Assembly (NCBI GenBank): GCA_034928145.1
Contig: JAYFPE010000010.1
Span: forward strand, 68,171-132,170
Direction: 5' to 3'
Source: Pelethousia sp034928145
Lineage (GTDB): Bacteria; Bacillota; Clostridia; Christensenellales; CAG-138
DNA: 64,000 nucleotides
The notes beneath the pieces are model-generated. The model had not been told where the DNA came from. It made no database searches and saw only the letters and a list, made by a program, of their open reading frames with translations. Position 1 is the first letter of the stretch, and the number at the start of each line of letters is the position of its first letter. Below, in pieces: positions 35,588 through 43,949 of this stretch. The position numbers and the translations under genes are program-made.

Positions 35588-35618
35588 AAAGCCCGACGGG
35601 GCACCCCGTTGGGCTTTT
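35588..35618. terminator. Bidirectional terminator between the amidohydrolase operon and deoC
   Basis: AAAGCCCGACGGGG (35588-35601) pairs with CCCCGTTGGGCTTT (35604-35617) with one wobble, and T-runs occur on both strands. It separates two convergent transcription units. Confidence 0.93.
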
Positions 35619-35668
35619 CAATCGCGGTTCTTAGAAATCAGGGAATAAGGAAGCCGCCTGCCAGGCTG

Positions 35669-36328
35669 CTATTCCACATCAAGTTCGCGAGCAAACCGAA
35701 TGAATAGGCGCGAGCCCAGGCGGTTGCACCCCATTGCGACAAAATCGGCCCCTTGCTGGATGGAGGTCATGCCGGACGAGGCTTTGATCTTGACGTGCGG
35801 GCCGATGTGCTGCTTGAAAAGGGCGATATCATGTGGCTCGGCCTTGCCTGCGGCATAGCCTGTGCAGGTTTTGATATAGTCCGCCCCGGCGCGGGTGACA
35901 ACCTCGCACATGCGGATTTTCTCCTCATCCGTCAGGAGACCCGTTTCGATGATGACTTTGAGCACATGATCACCGGCAACCGCCTTGAGCGCGCGGATCT
36001 CATCTTCAACCTGCGAATAGAGCCCATCCTTGACCCAGCCGATGTTGATAACCATATCCAGCTCGTCGGCGCCGTTTTCCAGCGCTTCCTTTGCTTCGAA
36101 TATCTTGCAGCTTGTGGTGTTGTACCCATGCGGGAAGCCGATCACCGTGCAAACGGGGAGCCTCCCAGCCAAACGGGCGCTTGCGCATTTTACGTAACTG
36201 GGCGGCACGCAAACCGAGGCCGCACCATAATGCAGCGCATCGTCGCATAGGTTGACGATATCATCATGCGTTGCGGTTTGCAGCAACTCTGTGTGATCGA
36301 GATGCTTCAAAACTTCTCTTACATCCAT
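35669..36328 (-). CDS. deoC: Deoxyribose-phosphate aldolase
   Basis: A 219-residue class I aldolase that splits 2-deoxyribose-5-phosphate into acetaldehyde and glyceraldehyde-3-phosphate. The Schiff-base lysine lies in ADYIKTCTGY near residue 155, and supporting lysines in LKVIIETGLL and VKIKASSGM. AGGAGG precedes the ATG. It is transcribed alone and divergently from the nucleoside-type ABC importer, sharing an operator-like repeat with it. That pairing supports import and breakdown of a (deoxy)nucleoside-like compound. Confidence 0.93.
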   Translation of the reverse strand: MDVREVLKHLDHTELLQTATHDDIVNLCDDALHYGAASVCVPPSYVKCASARLAGRLPVCTVIGFPHGYNTTSCKIFEAKEALENGADELDMVINIGWVKDGLYSQVEDEIRALKAVAGDHVLKVIIETGLLTDEEKIRMCEVVTRAGADYIKTCTGYAAGKAEPHDIALFKQHIGPHVKIKASSGMTSIQQGADFVAMGCNRLGSRLFIRFARELDVE

Positions 36329-36406
36329 AAACCATTATCCTCCTGTTATGTTATTGTGCATAAATTGGGAAAATAGTACCGATTTGATCCAAAGTTCAAT
36401 GATAAA

Positions 36407-36435
36407 AGTATATAACATTATCAAGACATTTTCAA
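36407..36435 (-). promoter_or_regulatory. Promoter of deoC
   Basis: On the minus strand the -35 is TTGAAA (36430-36435), the spacer 17 bp, and the -10 TATACT (36407-36412). The leader to the deoC start is about 75 bases and contains one operator-like repeat. Confidence 0.75.
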
Positions 36436-36460
36436 CACATCAAAGAAACACCAAAATCAG

Positions 36461-36489
36461 TTGACATAGCTATCTGATTACATTATAAT
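36461..36489 (+). promoter_or_regulatory. Full-consensus sigma-A promoter of the BMP importer operon
   Basis: TTGACA (36461-36466), 17-bp spacer, TATAAT (36484-36489): a perfect match in both boxes and spacing. The leader to the lipoprotein ATG is about 165 bases. No known riboswitch was recognised in it. Confidence 0.9.
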
Positions 36490-36661
36490 TAGCTCTATAA
36501 AGCAGAAAACGACAAAGATATACCCATTATATAACCCTAATTTGATCTAAATAGTGTATCTTTCACAATTGAAGCCATCCTAGATTGATTTATATTCGCA
36601 ATTCCAACCAACTGGGCATTTGCCACAAAAGTGGTGAAATAAGAAACGGAGGAGAACGAAA

Positions 36662-37729
36662 ATGAGGAAAAAACTAATTGCTTTCCTGCTTGTAGCGCTC
36701 ATGGCCATATCTGTGCTGGCCGGTTGCGCACAACCCCCCGCTGCCGAAGCAACGCCTGCTGCCGATACGCCCGCTGTCGCCGTACCTGAGGACGCAAGCA
36801 CAGCCCTGAAAATGGTCATGATTACCGATTCCGGCGGCCTTGGCGACGGCGGCTTTAACGACATGGCTTGGCACGGTGTTGAAATGGCCCGTGACGAGCT
36901 AGGTTTCGAGATCGGCGTGATCGAATCCACTGAGGCGTCCCAATTCGCGTCCAACATGTCCGCCGCAGCCCGGCAGGGATACGATATCATCGTCTGCGTA
37001 GGCTACCTGTTGGAAGATGCGCTCAAAGAGGTTGCGCCCCAGTTCCCGGATACGAAGTTCGTTATTATCGACGGCTCGGTTGAAGGCGATAACATCTATT
37101 CTTATAAGTATAAGCTCAATGAGTGTGGTTTCCTTAGCGGCGCCCTGGCTGCCTATGTGACCGGCGAGGATAAGTTCGGCACCGTTGGCGGTATGGAGAT
37201 CCCTGATGTGGTGGCCTGGGAGAGCGGCTTCGCCGCCGGCGTTAAAACCATCAATCCCGAGGCGGAGGTTATGACGACCTATGTCGGCTCCTTTGCCGAT
37301 CCGGGCAAGGCCAAAGAGCTGGCGCTCGCGCAATTCAACAGCGGCGCAGCCGCCATTATGGAGATTTCCAGCGGTGGCGCGATCGGCGTAATCGAAGCGG
37401 CCCGCGATGCGAATAAGAAATTCGTCGCTACCGATAAATCCAAGGATTCCTTCGCGCCCGGCTTTGAGTTGACGGCGGCGCTGGCTGCCCGCGATGTCGC
37501 GCTGTTCGAAGCTGCCAAGCAGATCAAAGAAGGCACGGCGGTACCCGGCATTATGCTTCTGAGCATGAAGGACGGCGTATTTGATGTGCCGGCCAATACG
37601 GAAGAACGCTATGGCAAAGAAGCGGCTGAGTTGATTGCAAAGCTTAAGCAGATGGTCATCGACGGAACGATTGTTGTCCCCGCCACCAAGGAAGAAGTGG
37701 CGGCCTATCAAGCGCCTAATCTGGGGTAA
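36662..37729 (+). CDS. BMP-family substrate-binding lipoprotein (nucleoside type)
   Basis: A 355-residue extracellular binding protein. The lipobox is LAGC with Cys22 lipidated, followed by a Pro/Ala spacer and a BMP (basic membrane protein / PnrA) domain starting MITDSGGLGDGGFNDMAW. BMP proteins characterised so far bind purine or other nucleosides. GGAGGAG precedes the ATG. It is the first gene of an importer operon with YufO/YufP/YufQ-like subunits and ends with an amidohydrolase, so the ligand is probably the N-heterocycle substrate of this locus. Confidence 0.93.
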   Translation: MRKKLIAFLLVALMAISVLAGCAQPPAAEATPAADTPAVAVPEDASTALKMVMITDSGGLGDGGFNDMAWHGVEMARDELGFEIGVIESTEASQFASNMSAAARQGYDIIVCVGYLLEDALKEVAPQFPDTKFVIIDGSVEGDNIYSYKYKLNECGFLSGALAAYVTGEDKFGTVGGMEIPDVVAWESGFAAGVKTINPEAEVMTTYVGSFADPGKAKELALAQFNSGAAAIMEISSGGAIGVIEAARDANKKFVATDKSKDSFAPGFELTAALAARDVALFEAAKQIKEGTAVPGIMLLSMKDGVFDVPANTEERYGKEAAELIAKLKQMVIDGTIVVPATKEEVAAYQAPNLG

Positions 37730-37766
37730 CAAAAGGAACAACTATAATCATCGGGAATATGAGAGG

Positions 37767-37796
37767 CCGCTCCACCTCCTTTCGGGGGTGGAGCGG
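37767..37796 (+). promoter_or_regulatory. 13-bp intercistronic hairpin after the binding-lipoprotein gene
   Basis: CCGCTCCACCTCC (37767-37779) pairs with 37784-37796, with one wobble, around a TTTC loop. No U-run follows. As in the first importer, the hairpin separates the binding-protein gene from the ATPase gene. Confidence 0.8.
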
Positions 37797-37821
37797 GCGC
37801 AACAATCGGTCGGAGGGCATG

Positions 37822-39354
37822 ATGGAAAACATCCTTGAAATGCGCAATATTGTCAAAACCTTTGGCAAGTTTGTTGCCAATGACGATATCAACCTGGAAA
37901 TCCGCAAGGGAGAAATCCATGCGCTTCTGGGTGAGAATGGCGCCGGCAAAAGCACATTAATGAACATCCTCTATGGCCTATGCCGGCCGGATTCGGGATC
38001 CATTCTCATAAAAGGGAAAAAAGTAGAGATACGGGAGCCGCGCGATGCCATCGCCCTGAATATCGGCATGGTGCATCAGCATTTTATGCTGGTACAACCC
38101 TTCACGGTCGCCGAAAACCTGATTCTTGGCGTAGAGCCTGTTAGAGGCCTGGCGCTAGATATGAAAAAGGCGGTTAGGCAGATTCAGGACATATCGGAGG
38201 AATATGGTTTGGAGGTCGATCCTTCCGCTGTAGTCGCTAATATATCTGTGGGCATGCAGCAGCGGGTTGAAATATTAAAAATCTTACTGCGGCGGGCAAA
38301 CATCATGATCTTTGACGAGCCCACAGGCACACTGACTCCGCAGGAAATCCAGGATTTTTTTAAAATCTGTAAGACGCTACAGGCCTGTGGGCAGACCATT
38401 ATCATCATCACGCATAAATTAAAGGAAATCAAACAGATCAGCGATCGCGTTACCGTCATCCGCGCCGGCAAGAACATCGGCACTGTGGAAACCAGCGAGG
38501 TTACCGAGCAAAAGCTGGCTGAAATGATGGTTGGCCGCAAAGTCATCCTGCAAACGGAGCGAGAGGAACAGCAGGCCCGGGAAGTCATGCTGGAGATGGA
38601 AAACGTGCATGCGAAAAATTCCCGCGGCATGTCGGCCCTTCGGGGGCTATCCCTGGAGGTGCATGCGGGCGAGATTGTAGGCATAGCCGGCGTGGAGGGA
38701 AATGGGCAAACCGAATTGGCACTCGTGCTCAAAAAGCTCATTCCCTTTACGAAAGGCATGATCCGCTTTAAGGGCAAGCCATATACCAAAAACATCAGTA
38801 CGCAGGAGCTGATCGACAGCGGCGTGGCGCATATCCCGGAGGACCGCCAAAAGATGGGCTTGGTTCTGGAGTTTTCAGGTAAGGAAAACCTGATCCTGGG
38901 CATGGAGGATTGGAAGCAGTTTTGCATGGGCCCGTTTGTGGATCATAAGGCGCTGGACGCCTTCGGCGAAAAAATGCGGAAGCAGTATGATATTCGCTGC
39001 AAGTCTGTTAATATGACGGCGGGCGAGTTCTCTGGGGGTAACCAGCAGAAGATTATTCTCGCCAGGGAGATCTCCCGTAACCCGTCCCTTTTGATCGTTT
39101 GCCAGCCAACGCGCGGCTTGGATGTTGGTGCGATTGAATATGTTCACAAGCAGATATTGGAACAGCGCAGGCTCGGCTGCGCGATCCTGCTGATTTCATA
39201 TGAGCTGGACGAGATTATGTCGCTGAGCGATCGGATCCTCACGATCTATAACGGCGAGATCGTGGCGTCTTATAAGAACGGCGAGGTTAGCAGCGAGCAG
39301 ATCGGCTTGGCGATGACCGGCTTTCGGCAAAAAACTGCCGAAGAGCGGCAGTGA
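37822..39354 (+). CDS. Nucleoside-type ABC transporter ATPase (YufO type, two NBDs)
   Basis: A 510-residue double ATPase. NBD1: Walker A GENGAGKST, signature ISVGMQQRVE, Walker B IMIFDEPTGTLTP. NBD2: GVEGNGQTE in place of Walker A, signature FSGGNQQKIILARE, and LLIVCQPTRGLDVGAIE, a stretch typical of the YufO/BMP group. Two adjacent ATGs follow GGAGGGC; the second (37822) has the better spacing. It energises the permease pair encoded next. Confidence 0.93.
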   Translation: MENILEMRNIVKTFGKFVANDDINLEIRKGEIHALLGENGAGKSTLMNILYGLCRPDSGSILIKGKKVEIREPRDAIALNIGMVHQHFMLVQPFTVAENLILGVEPVRGLALDMKKAVRQIQDISEEYGLEVDPSAVVANISVGMQQRVEILKILLRRANIMIFDEPTGTLTPQEIQDFFKICKTLQACGQTIIIITHKLKEIKQISDRVTVIRAGKNIGTVETSEVTEQKLAEMMVGRKVILQTEREEQQAREVMLEMENVHAKNSRGMSALRGLSLEVHAGEIVGIAGVEGNGQTELALVLKKLIPFTKGMIRFKGKPYTKNISTQELIDSGVAHIPEDRQKMGLVLEFSGKENLILGMEDWKQFCMGPFVDHKALDAFGEKMRKQYDIRCKSVNMTAGEFSGGNQQKIILAREISRNPSLLIVCQPTRGLDVGAIEYVHKQILEQRRLGCAILLISYELDEIMSLSDRILTIYNGEIVASYKNGEVSSEQIGLAMTGFRQKTAEERQ

Positions 39355-39386
39355 AGAATCCTTGCGGTTCGATAACGAGGTATAGG

Positions 39387-40508
39387 ATGGAAAAAAGAGA
39401 GACGTCAAAAAGCGAAATGTGGGGCAAGCTGCTAGACCGGTTTGTGAACCCGATTATTTCCATTATTCTAGCGCTGGCGTTTGGCGCGGTCCTGATCGTG
39501 GTAATCGGTAACGATTTAGGGGCGGCATATAGTGCGCTGATCTTGGGTGCATTCGGCAACCTAACCGCGTTTTCTGAGACATTACTTGCGGCGACGCCTC
39601 TAATGTTTACAGCGATGGCGTTTTCGGTAGCATACCGCGGCGGCATGTTCAACATCGGCGCCGAGGGGCAATTTTATGCAGGTGCGATCATGGGGGCGTG
39701 GGCCGGCAATGCAATCACGGGTCTGCCGCCAGTTCTCCACATTAGCCTGGTGGTTCTTACTGGCGCCGCGGGCGGTGCGCTGCTCGGGTTTATTGCGGCT
39801 TATCTCAAGGCGCGGCGCGGCGTACATGAAGTCATCACCTGCATCATGCTTAACTATATTGCGATCAATGTGACGAACTATCTAGTCAGCACCAACGGCC
39901 CGCTGCGCGGCGGCAGTACGCTGCCCGCTACGCAGATGATCCAAGAAACCGCCAAACTTCCGAATTTGTTCCCCTCCACGCGCCTTACCGGCGGATTTAT
40001 CATCGCAATCGCCTGCGCTGCTCTCCTGTATATTTTTTTATGGAAGACGCGCGTGGGCTATAAGGTCCGCGCAGTTGGCCTGAATCCTATTGCCGCCGAA
40101 TATGGCGGGATCAAGAGCCTAAAATATGCTATCATCACCATGGCTCTGGCGGGTGCGCTTGCGGGCATCGGCGGCGCTGTTGAGATCAGCGGCGTCCTCA
40201 ATCGTTTTTATGGCAATTTTTCTTCCGGCTACGGCTTTGACGGCATAGCCGTCGGCATGCTGGCAAACAACCACCCCATTGGGTTGCTGCTCTCGGCACT
40301 TCTGTTTGGTGCGCTGAAAACCGGCGCAACCGCCATGCAGATACAAGCGGGAACCAATGCAGAATTGGTTAAGGTGCTGCAAGCATTTATTATCTTCTTG
40401 ATTGCCTGCAAATGGACCCTGCGCAAATTTATTAGGCGGGTACAGGAGAAAAGGCAAGCCAGCAAGCAGAACCATTTTAACAAAGTGAAGGAGCGTGAAG
40501 AAGCATGA
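39387..40508 (+). CDS. Nucleoside-type ABC transporter permease (YufP type)
   Basis: A 373-residue permease of the branched-chain/ribose permease superfamily. The first membrane helix begins near residue 20 (NPIISIILALAFGAVLIVVI). It has the motif RGGMFNIGAEGQFYAGA near residue 80, which is diagnostic for this group, and the VRAVGLNPIAAEYGGI loop near residue 230. GAGG precedes the ATG at 39387. The C-terminal tail is basic. The next permease gene overlaps it by 4 bp. Confidence 0.92.
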   Translation: MEKRETSKSEMWGKLLDRFVNPIISIILALAFGAVLIVVIGNDLGAAYSALILGAFGNLTAFSETLLAATPLMFTAMAFSVAYRGGMFNIGAEGQFYAGAIMGAWAGNAITGLPPVLHISLVVLTGAAGGALLGFIAAYLKARRGVHEVITCIMLNYIAINVTNYLVSTNGPLRGGSTLPATQMIQETAKLPNLFPSTRLTGGFIIAIACAALLYIFLWKTRVGYKVRAVGLNPIAAEYGGIKSLKYAIITMALAGALAGIGGAVEISGVLNRFYGNFSSGYGFDGIAVGMLANNHPIGLLLSALLFGALKTGATAMQIQAGTNAELVKVLQAFIIFLIACKWTLRKFIRRVQEKRQASKQNHFNKVKEREEA

Positions 40509-41437
40509 GCGTGCTTGCACAGGTTCTCAACGCAAGCGTTTTTGCAGCCATGCTACGCATGGCGACGCCTTTAATACTCGGCGGTCTTGGCAGCGTGTTC
40601 TCCGAGCGCAGCGGCATTCTTAACCTTGGCATCGAGGGCGTTATGCTGATTAGCGCGTTTGTGGCGGCGATCACTTCCCTGGTTACGAAGTCCGCATGGC
40701 TGGGCGTTTTGGGCGGCATGCTAATTGGCGGACTGATGGGCTTGTTTCACGCGTTTTTGTGCATCAAGTTCCAGGCAAATCAGACCGTTGTAGGAATGGG
40801 CATCAACATTTTCGCTACGGGCATTACGCCGCTGCTGCTGCAGGCCTATTGGGGTAATCCCGGCAGCACGCCGACCGTGCCCGGATTAAGCTCGATCTCC
40901 ATTCCCTTTTTGAAGGATATCCCTATCTTTGGCGCCATCCTGGGTACGCACAGCCCGTTGACATACCTTGCATTGCTGCTGGTGCCGGTATCCACCTTTG
41001 TTTTATTTCATACGAAATTCGGCCTTCGGATCCGCTCTGTGGGCGAGCATCCGCGGGCGGCGGATACGCTGGGCGTGAATGTTTATCTCATACAGTATCT
41101 TTCCGTGATGATCTGCGGCATGCTTGTGGGCATCGGCGGGGCCTATCTGTCCCTATGCCAGGTATCCATGTTTGTCAAGGGGATGACTTCGGGCAGGGGC
41201 TTTATGGCGATGGCGACCATGATCTTTGGTAAGTGGCACCCTGTCGGCGTATTGCTAGCATCCTTATTGTTTGGGTTTGCCGATGGACTTCAAATGGCGA
41301 TTCAGGCGGCTGGGTGGAATATCCCCTCCGATATTTTGCTTTGCCTGCCCTATATCCTGACGATTCTTGCCTTGGCCGGGTTTGTGGGCAAGGCAGAGGG
41401 CCCCAAGCAGGTGGGCAAGCCTTATGTCAAGTGTTGA
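40505..41437 (+). CDS. Nucleoside-type ABC transporter permease (YufQ type)
   Basis: A 310-residue second permease, with MATPLILGGLGSVFSERSG and then LNLGIEGVMLISAF near residue 40, the counterpart of the NIGAEGQ motif of its partner, and a cytosolic loop RSVGEHPRAADTLGV near residue 180. The ATG overlaps the stop of the previous gene (ATGA), indicating coupled translation. With YufP it forms the membrane channel. Confidence 0.92.
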   Translation: MSVLAQVLNASVFAAMLRMATPLILGGLGSVFSERSGILNLGIEGVMLISAFVAAITSLVTKSAWLGVLGGMLIGGLMGLFHAFLCIKFQANQTVVGMGINIFATGITPLLLQAYWGNPGSTPTVPGLSSISIPFLKDIPIFGAILGTHSPLTYLALLLVPVSTFVLFHTKFGLRIRSVGEHPRAADTLGVNVYLIQYLSVMICGMLVGIGGAYLSLCQVSMFVKGMTSGRGFMAMATMIFGKWHPVGVLLASLLFGFADGLQMAIQAAGWNIPSDILLCLPYILTILALAGFVGKAEGPKQVGKPYVKC

Positions 41438-41456
41438 TATGGAGGGTACAATACCA

Positions 41457-42815
41457 ATGAGCGGCAGCATCCTGATCAAGAACGGCTTACTCGTCACGAT
41501 GGACAAAAGCAAACGGATCTTTCGTGGAGACCTGTTTATAGAAGATGGGATTTTGCGCGAGGTCGGCACACAGCGGACCTATGCGGACCAGGTCATCCAA
41601 GCCGATGGCCGAATCGTCATGCCGGGGTTTATCCAAACACATGTCCACCTCTGCCAGGTCCTCTTTCGTGGCCTGGCTGACGATGTAGACGTTGTGGATT
41701 GGCTTAAACAGCGCATATGGCCTTTTGAATCGGCACACGATGAACAATCCATCCACGCTTCGGCCGATCTGGGCATCGCAGAGTTAATTGCCGGCGGCAC
41801 AACAACGGCGCTTTCTATGGAAACCACCCGCCATACAGACGGCGTTTTTTCCTCCGCCGTGGAAAACGGCTTTCGCCTTATTGCAGGGAATGCCATGATG
41901 GATACGATGGAACCGGGGACGGAGATGCGGGGCCTCTCAACAGAGGAAAGCATAGCGGAGAGCAAGCGCCTATACCGCCAATGGCATGGGCAGGGCGGGG
42001 GGAAAATTCAGTATGCCGTTATGCCGCGCGGCGCCAGGAACTGCTCGCCACGGCTAGTGGAGATGGCAAGGCGCTTTGCCGAAGAAAACGGATTGCTCGT
42101 GCACACACATGTATCGGAAAATGGGCCTTTATCTGCTAGGCTGGTGCGGGAAACCGGCATGAGCGATATGGAACTGCTTGAGTCCCAACAAGTAGCGAAC
42201 GAGCGCTTGGTGATCGCGCACGGCATATGGTTCAGCGACCATGACCGTGAAATCGTACGCACGCGCGGCGTAAAAATCGCGCACTGCCCATCCGCCAATA
42301 TGAAGCTGGCCTCCGGCTTTTGTAAAGCGCCGGAAATGGCGGCGGACGGCATATGCATTTCGCTCGGCGCGGATGGCGCGCCTTGCAACAACAACCTGGA
42401 TATGCTCAACGAGATGCGCCTAGCCAGCCTGATCCACAAGCCGCGCTGCGGCCCTAAATCGATGAATGCCTATCAGATCCTGGAGATGGCGACCATCAAC
42501 GGCGCGCGCTGCCTGGGGATGGATGATAAGATCGGCAGCCTGGAACCGGGTAAGTTGGCGGACATCATCCTGCTCGATCGAAATACACTGCACAGCAGCC
42601 CCATGCAGGGGGTGCCTGTGGATTCGCAGATTGTATACTCGCTTAGGAGCAGCGATGTAGATCCCACAATTATTGGCGGGAAGATACTCTACCTGCATAA
42701 GCAATTTACAAATATAGATATGAATAAGGTTCTCGCAACGGCGCAGAAGCAGGCGAGAAGAACGCTGGAGAGCATGCCGTTTGGAAAAAGCTTATTGGCC
42801 AATCTACCCTTTTAG
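41457..42815 (+). CDS. Amidohydrolase-superfamily deaminase/hydrolase in the importer operon
   Basis: A 452-residue metal-dependent enzyme with GFIQTHVHLCQVLFRG (HxH near residue 62), HTHVSEN (His218, Glu221), VIAHGIWF, and LGADGAPCNNNLDMLNEM near residue 305, close to the TRZ/ATZ and guanine-deaminase-like groups. The catalytic glutamate is present. The ATG at 41457 follows GGAGGG; the longer open frame overlaps the permease gene without homology. Its place in the importer operon suggests it acts on the imported compound first. Confidence 0.88.
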   Translation: MSGSILIKNGLLVTMDKSKRIFRGDLFIEDGILREVGTQRTYADQVIQADGRIVMPGFIQTHVHLCQVLFRGLADDVDVVDWLKQRIWPFESAHDEQSIHASADLGIAELIAGGTTTALSMETTRHTDGVFSSAVENGFRLIAGNAMMDTMEPGTEMRGLSTEESIAESKRLYRQWHGQGGGKIQYAVMPRGARNCSPRLVEMARRFAEENGLLVHTHVSENGPLSARLVRETGMSDMELLESQQVANERLVIAHGIWFSDHDREIVRTRGVKIAHCPSANMKLASGFCKAPEMAADGICISLGADGAPCNNNLDMLNEMRLASLIHKPRCGPKSMNAYQILEMATINGARCLGMDDKIGSLEPGKLADIILLDRNTLHSSPMQGVPVDSQIVYSLRSSDVDPTIIGGKILYLHKQFTNIDMNKVLATAQKQARRTLESMPFGKSLLANLPF

Positions 42816-42975
42816 GCGAATGAAGGCGTGGGTATGATACCATATTTCCTGGGGTGGCCGTTTCGGTACTCCCCATTCTTGTGGCCGTAAGGCACAGAAG
42901 AATTACTTGCATAATTTTATATGTGCACAAAACATGAGATGGTCAGATTCTTATTAAATAATGGTCGCTAATTTG

Positions 42976-43004
42976 TTGATTATTACTGTATGGTATAGTA
43001 TAAT
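42976..43004 (+). promoter_or_regulatory. Promoter of the ECF importer operon
   Basis: The -35 is TTGATT (42976-42981), the spacer 17 bp, and the -10 TATAAT (42999-43004). The 266-bp gap before the ECF genes shows no coding sequence and no clear terminator for the preceding operon. Confidence 0.7.
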
Positions 43005-43081
43005 AAGAAATAAGCAAAGGAAAGGCAAACATATTACTAACTCTTCACGAACTTATCATTAACTTTTGAGAGGTGCTTCGC

Positions 43082-43939
43082 ATGGAAACCCTGATTGAGG
43101 TATCGGATTATAGTTTTAAATATAGAAAGGCAAAGAATATCGCGCTACAGCACATTAATTTTAATGTATATAAAGGCGAAGTGCTGGCGATTATCGGCCC
43201 GACCGGCGCCGGGAAAACAACGCTCTGCAGAAGTATCGTCGGCCTGATTCCTTCCCTCTTTCCCGGCAAGTCAGCCGGGTTCATCAAAGTGCTGGGCAAG
43301 CCTGTCGCCGATTATTCCGTTGAAAAGCTCGCCAGCATCATCGGATATGTCCATCAGGACGCCGAAAGCCAGATCCTTATGACCAATGTCGAAAAAGAGA
43401 TCGTCTTTCCCCTGGAAAACCTGGGTTTGCCCCGTGAAGTGATCAAAGAGCGACTGGAGCAGGCGCTGGCACTTGTTCACCTGGAGAATTATCGCACGCG
43501 GCATCCTTTTTATCTATCCGGTGGGCAGAGGCAGCGGGTCGTGCTGGCAACGGCGTTGGCCATGAACCCCGAAGTCCTGATTCTGGATGAGGCCGTATCC
43601 GAAATTGATCCTATTGGCGCGGAGGAAATTATGACCGTCGCCAAGGAGCTCAACAACCTTGGAAAGACCATTGTTATTATTGAACACAACATGGAAGAGA
43701 TCGCCCGGTTTGCGGATCGGATCATCGTTCTTTCGGAAGGTGAGCAGCTTGCAGAGGACAAAACAAGGGAAATTCTCACGGATAAAGATCTCCTCGCACA
43801 GATGGGAATGTATATGCCGGAAGCCGCGCATCTGTTTATGGAGCTGAAGAAGCGCGGCGTTGACGTGGGGGAAATCCCCATCGTGATGGAGGAGGCAAAA
43901 GAGCAGCTCCAAAGGCTGTGCGCAAGGAAAGGATCGTGA
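43082..43939 (+). CDS. ECF transporter ATPase (EcfA type)
   Basis: A 285-residue ATPase of an energy-coupling-factor importer. Walker A is GPTGAGKTT, Q-loop GYVHQDAESQ, signature LSGGQRQRVVLA and Walker B VLILDEAVSEID. The ATG at 43082 follows GAGAGG. It heads an operon ecfA-ecfA'-ecfT-ecfS that contains its own S component, so this is a dedicated (group I) system rather than the shared one. Confidence 0.9.
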   Translation: METLIEVSDYSFKYRKAKNIALQHINFNVYKGEVLAIIGPTGAGKTTLCRSIVGLIPSLFPGKSAGFIKVLGKPVADYSVEKLASIIGYVHQDAESQILMTNVEKEIVFPLENLGLPREVIKERLEQALALVHLENYRTRHPFYLSGGQRQRVVLATALAMNPEVLILDEAVSEIDPIGAEEIMTVAKELNNLGKTIVIIEHNMEEIARFADRIIVLSEGEQLAEDKTREILTDKDLLAQMGMYMPEAAHLFMELKKRGVDVGEIPIVMEEAKEQLQRLCARKGS

Positions 43940-43949
43940 GGGCTGAGCA

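Larger units (their letters stand above)
36383..36551. promoter_or_regulatory. Pair of TTTGATCYAAA operator-like repeats flanking divergent promoters
   Basis: TTTGATCCAAA (36383-36393) and TTTGATCTAAA (36541-36551) are 158 bp apart. The first has perfect TTTG/CAAA symmetry. Each lies just downstream of one of the two divergent promoters (deoC and bmp operon). This fits repression of both by one protein, possibly with looping. The 333-bp gap 36329-36661 otherwise shows no gene. Confidence 0.5.

Noticed and set aside
36490..36661. Purine or 2'-deoxyguanosine riboswitch in the leader of the BMP importer operon
   Set aside because: The leader length and operon type invite it, but the conserved loop and junction bases of the purine aptamer are not present.
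42816..42975. Terminator after the amidohydrolase of the BMP operon
   Set aside because: Only short imperfect repeats (GGTAT/ATACC; GGGG/CCCC) without a T-run; not convincing.
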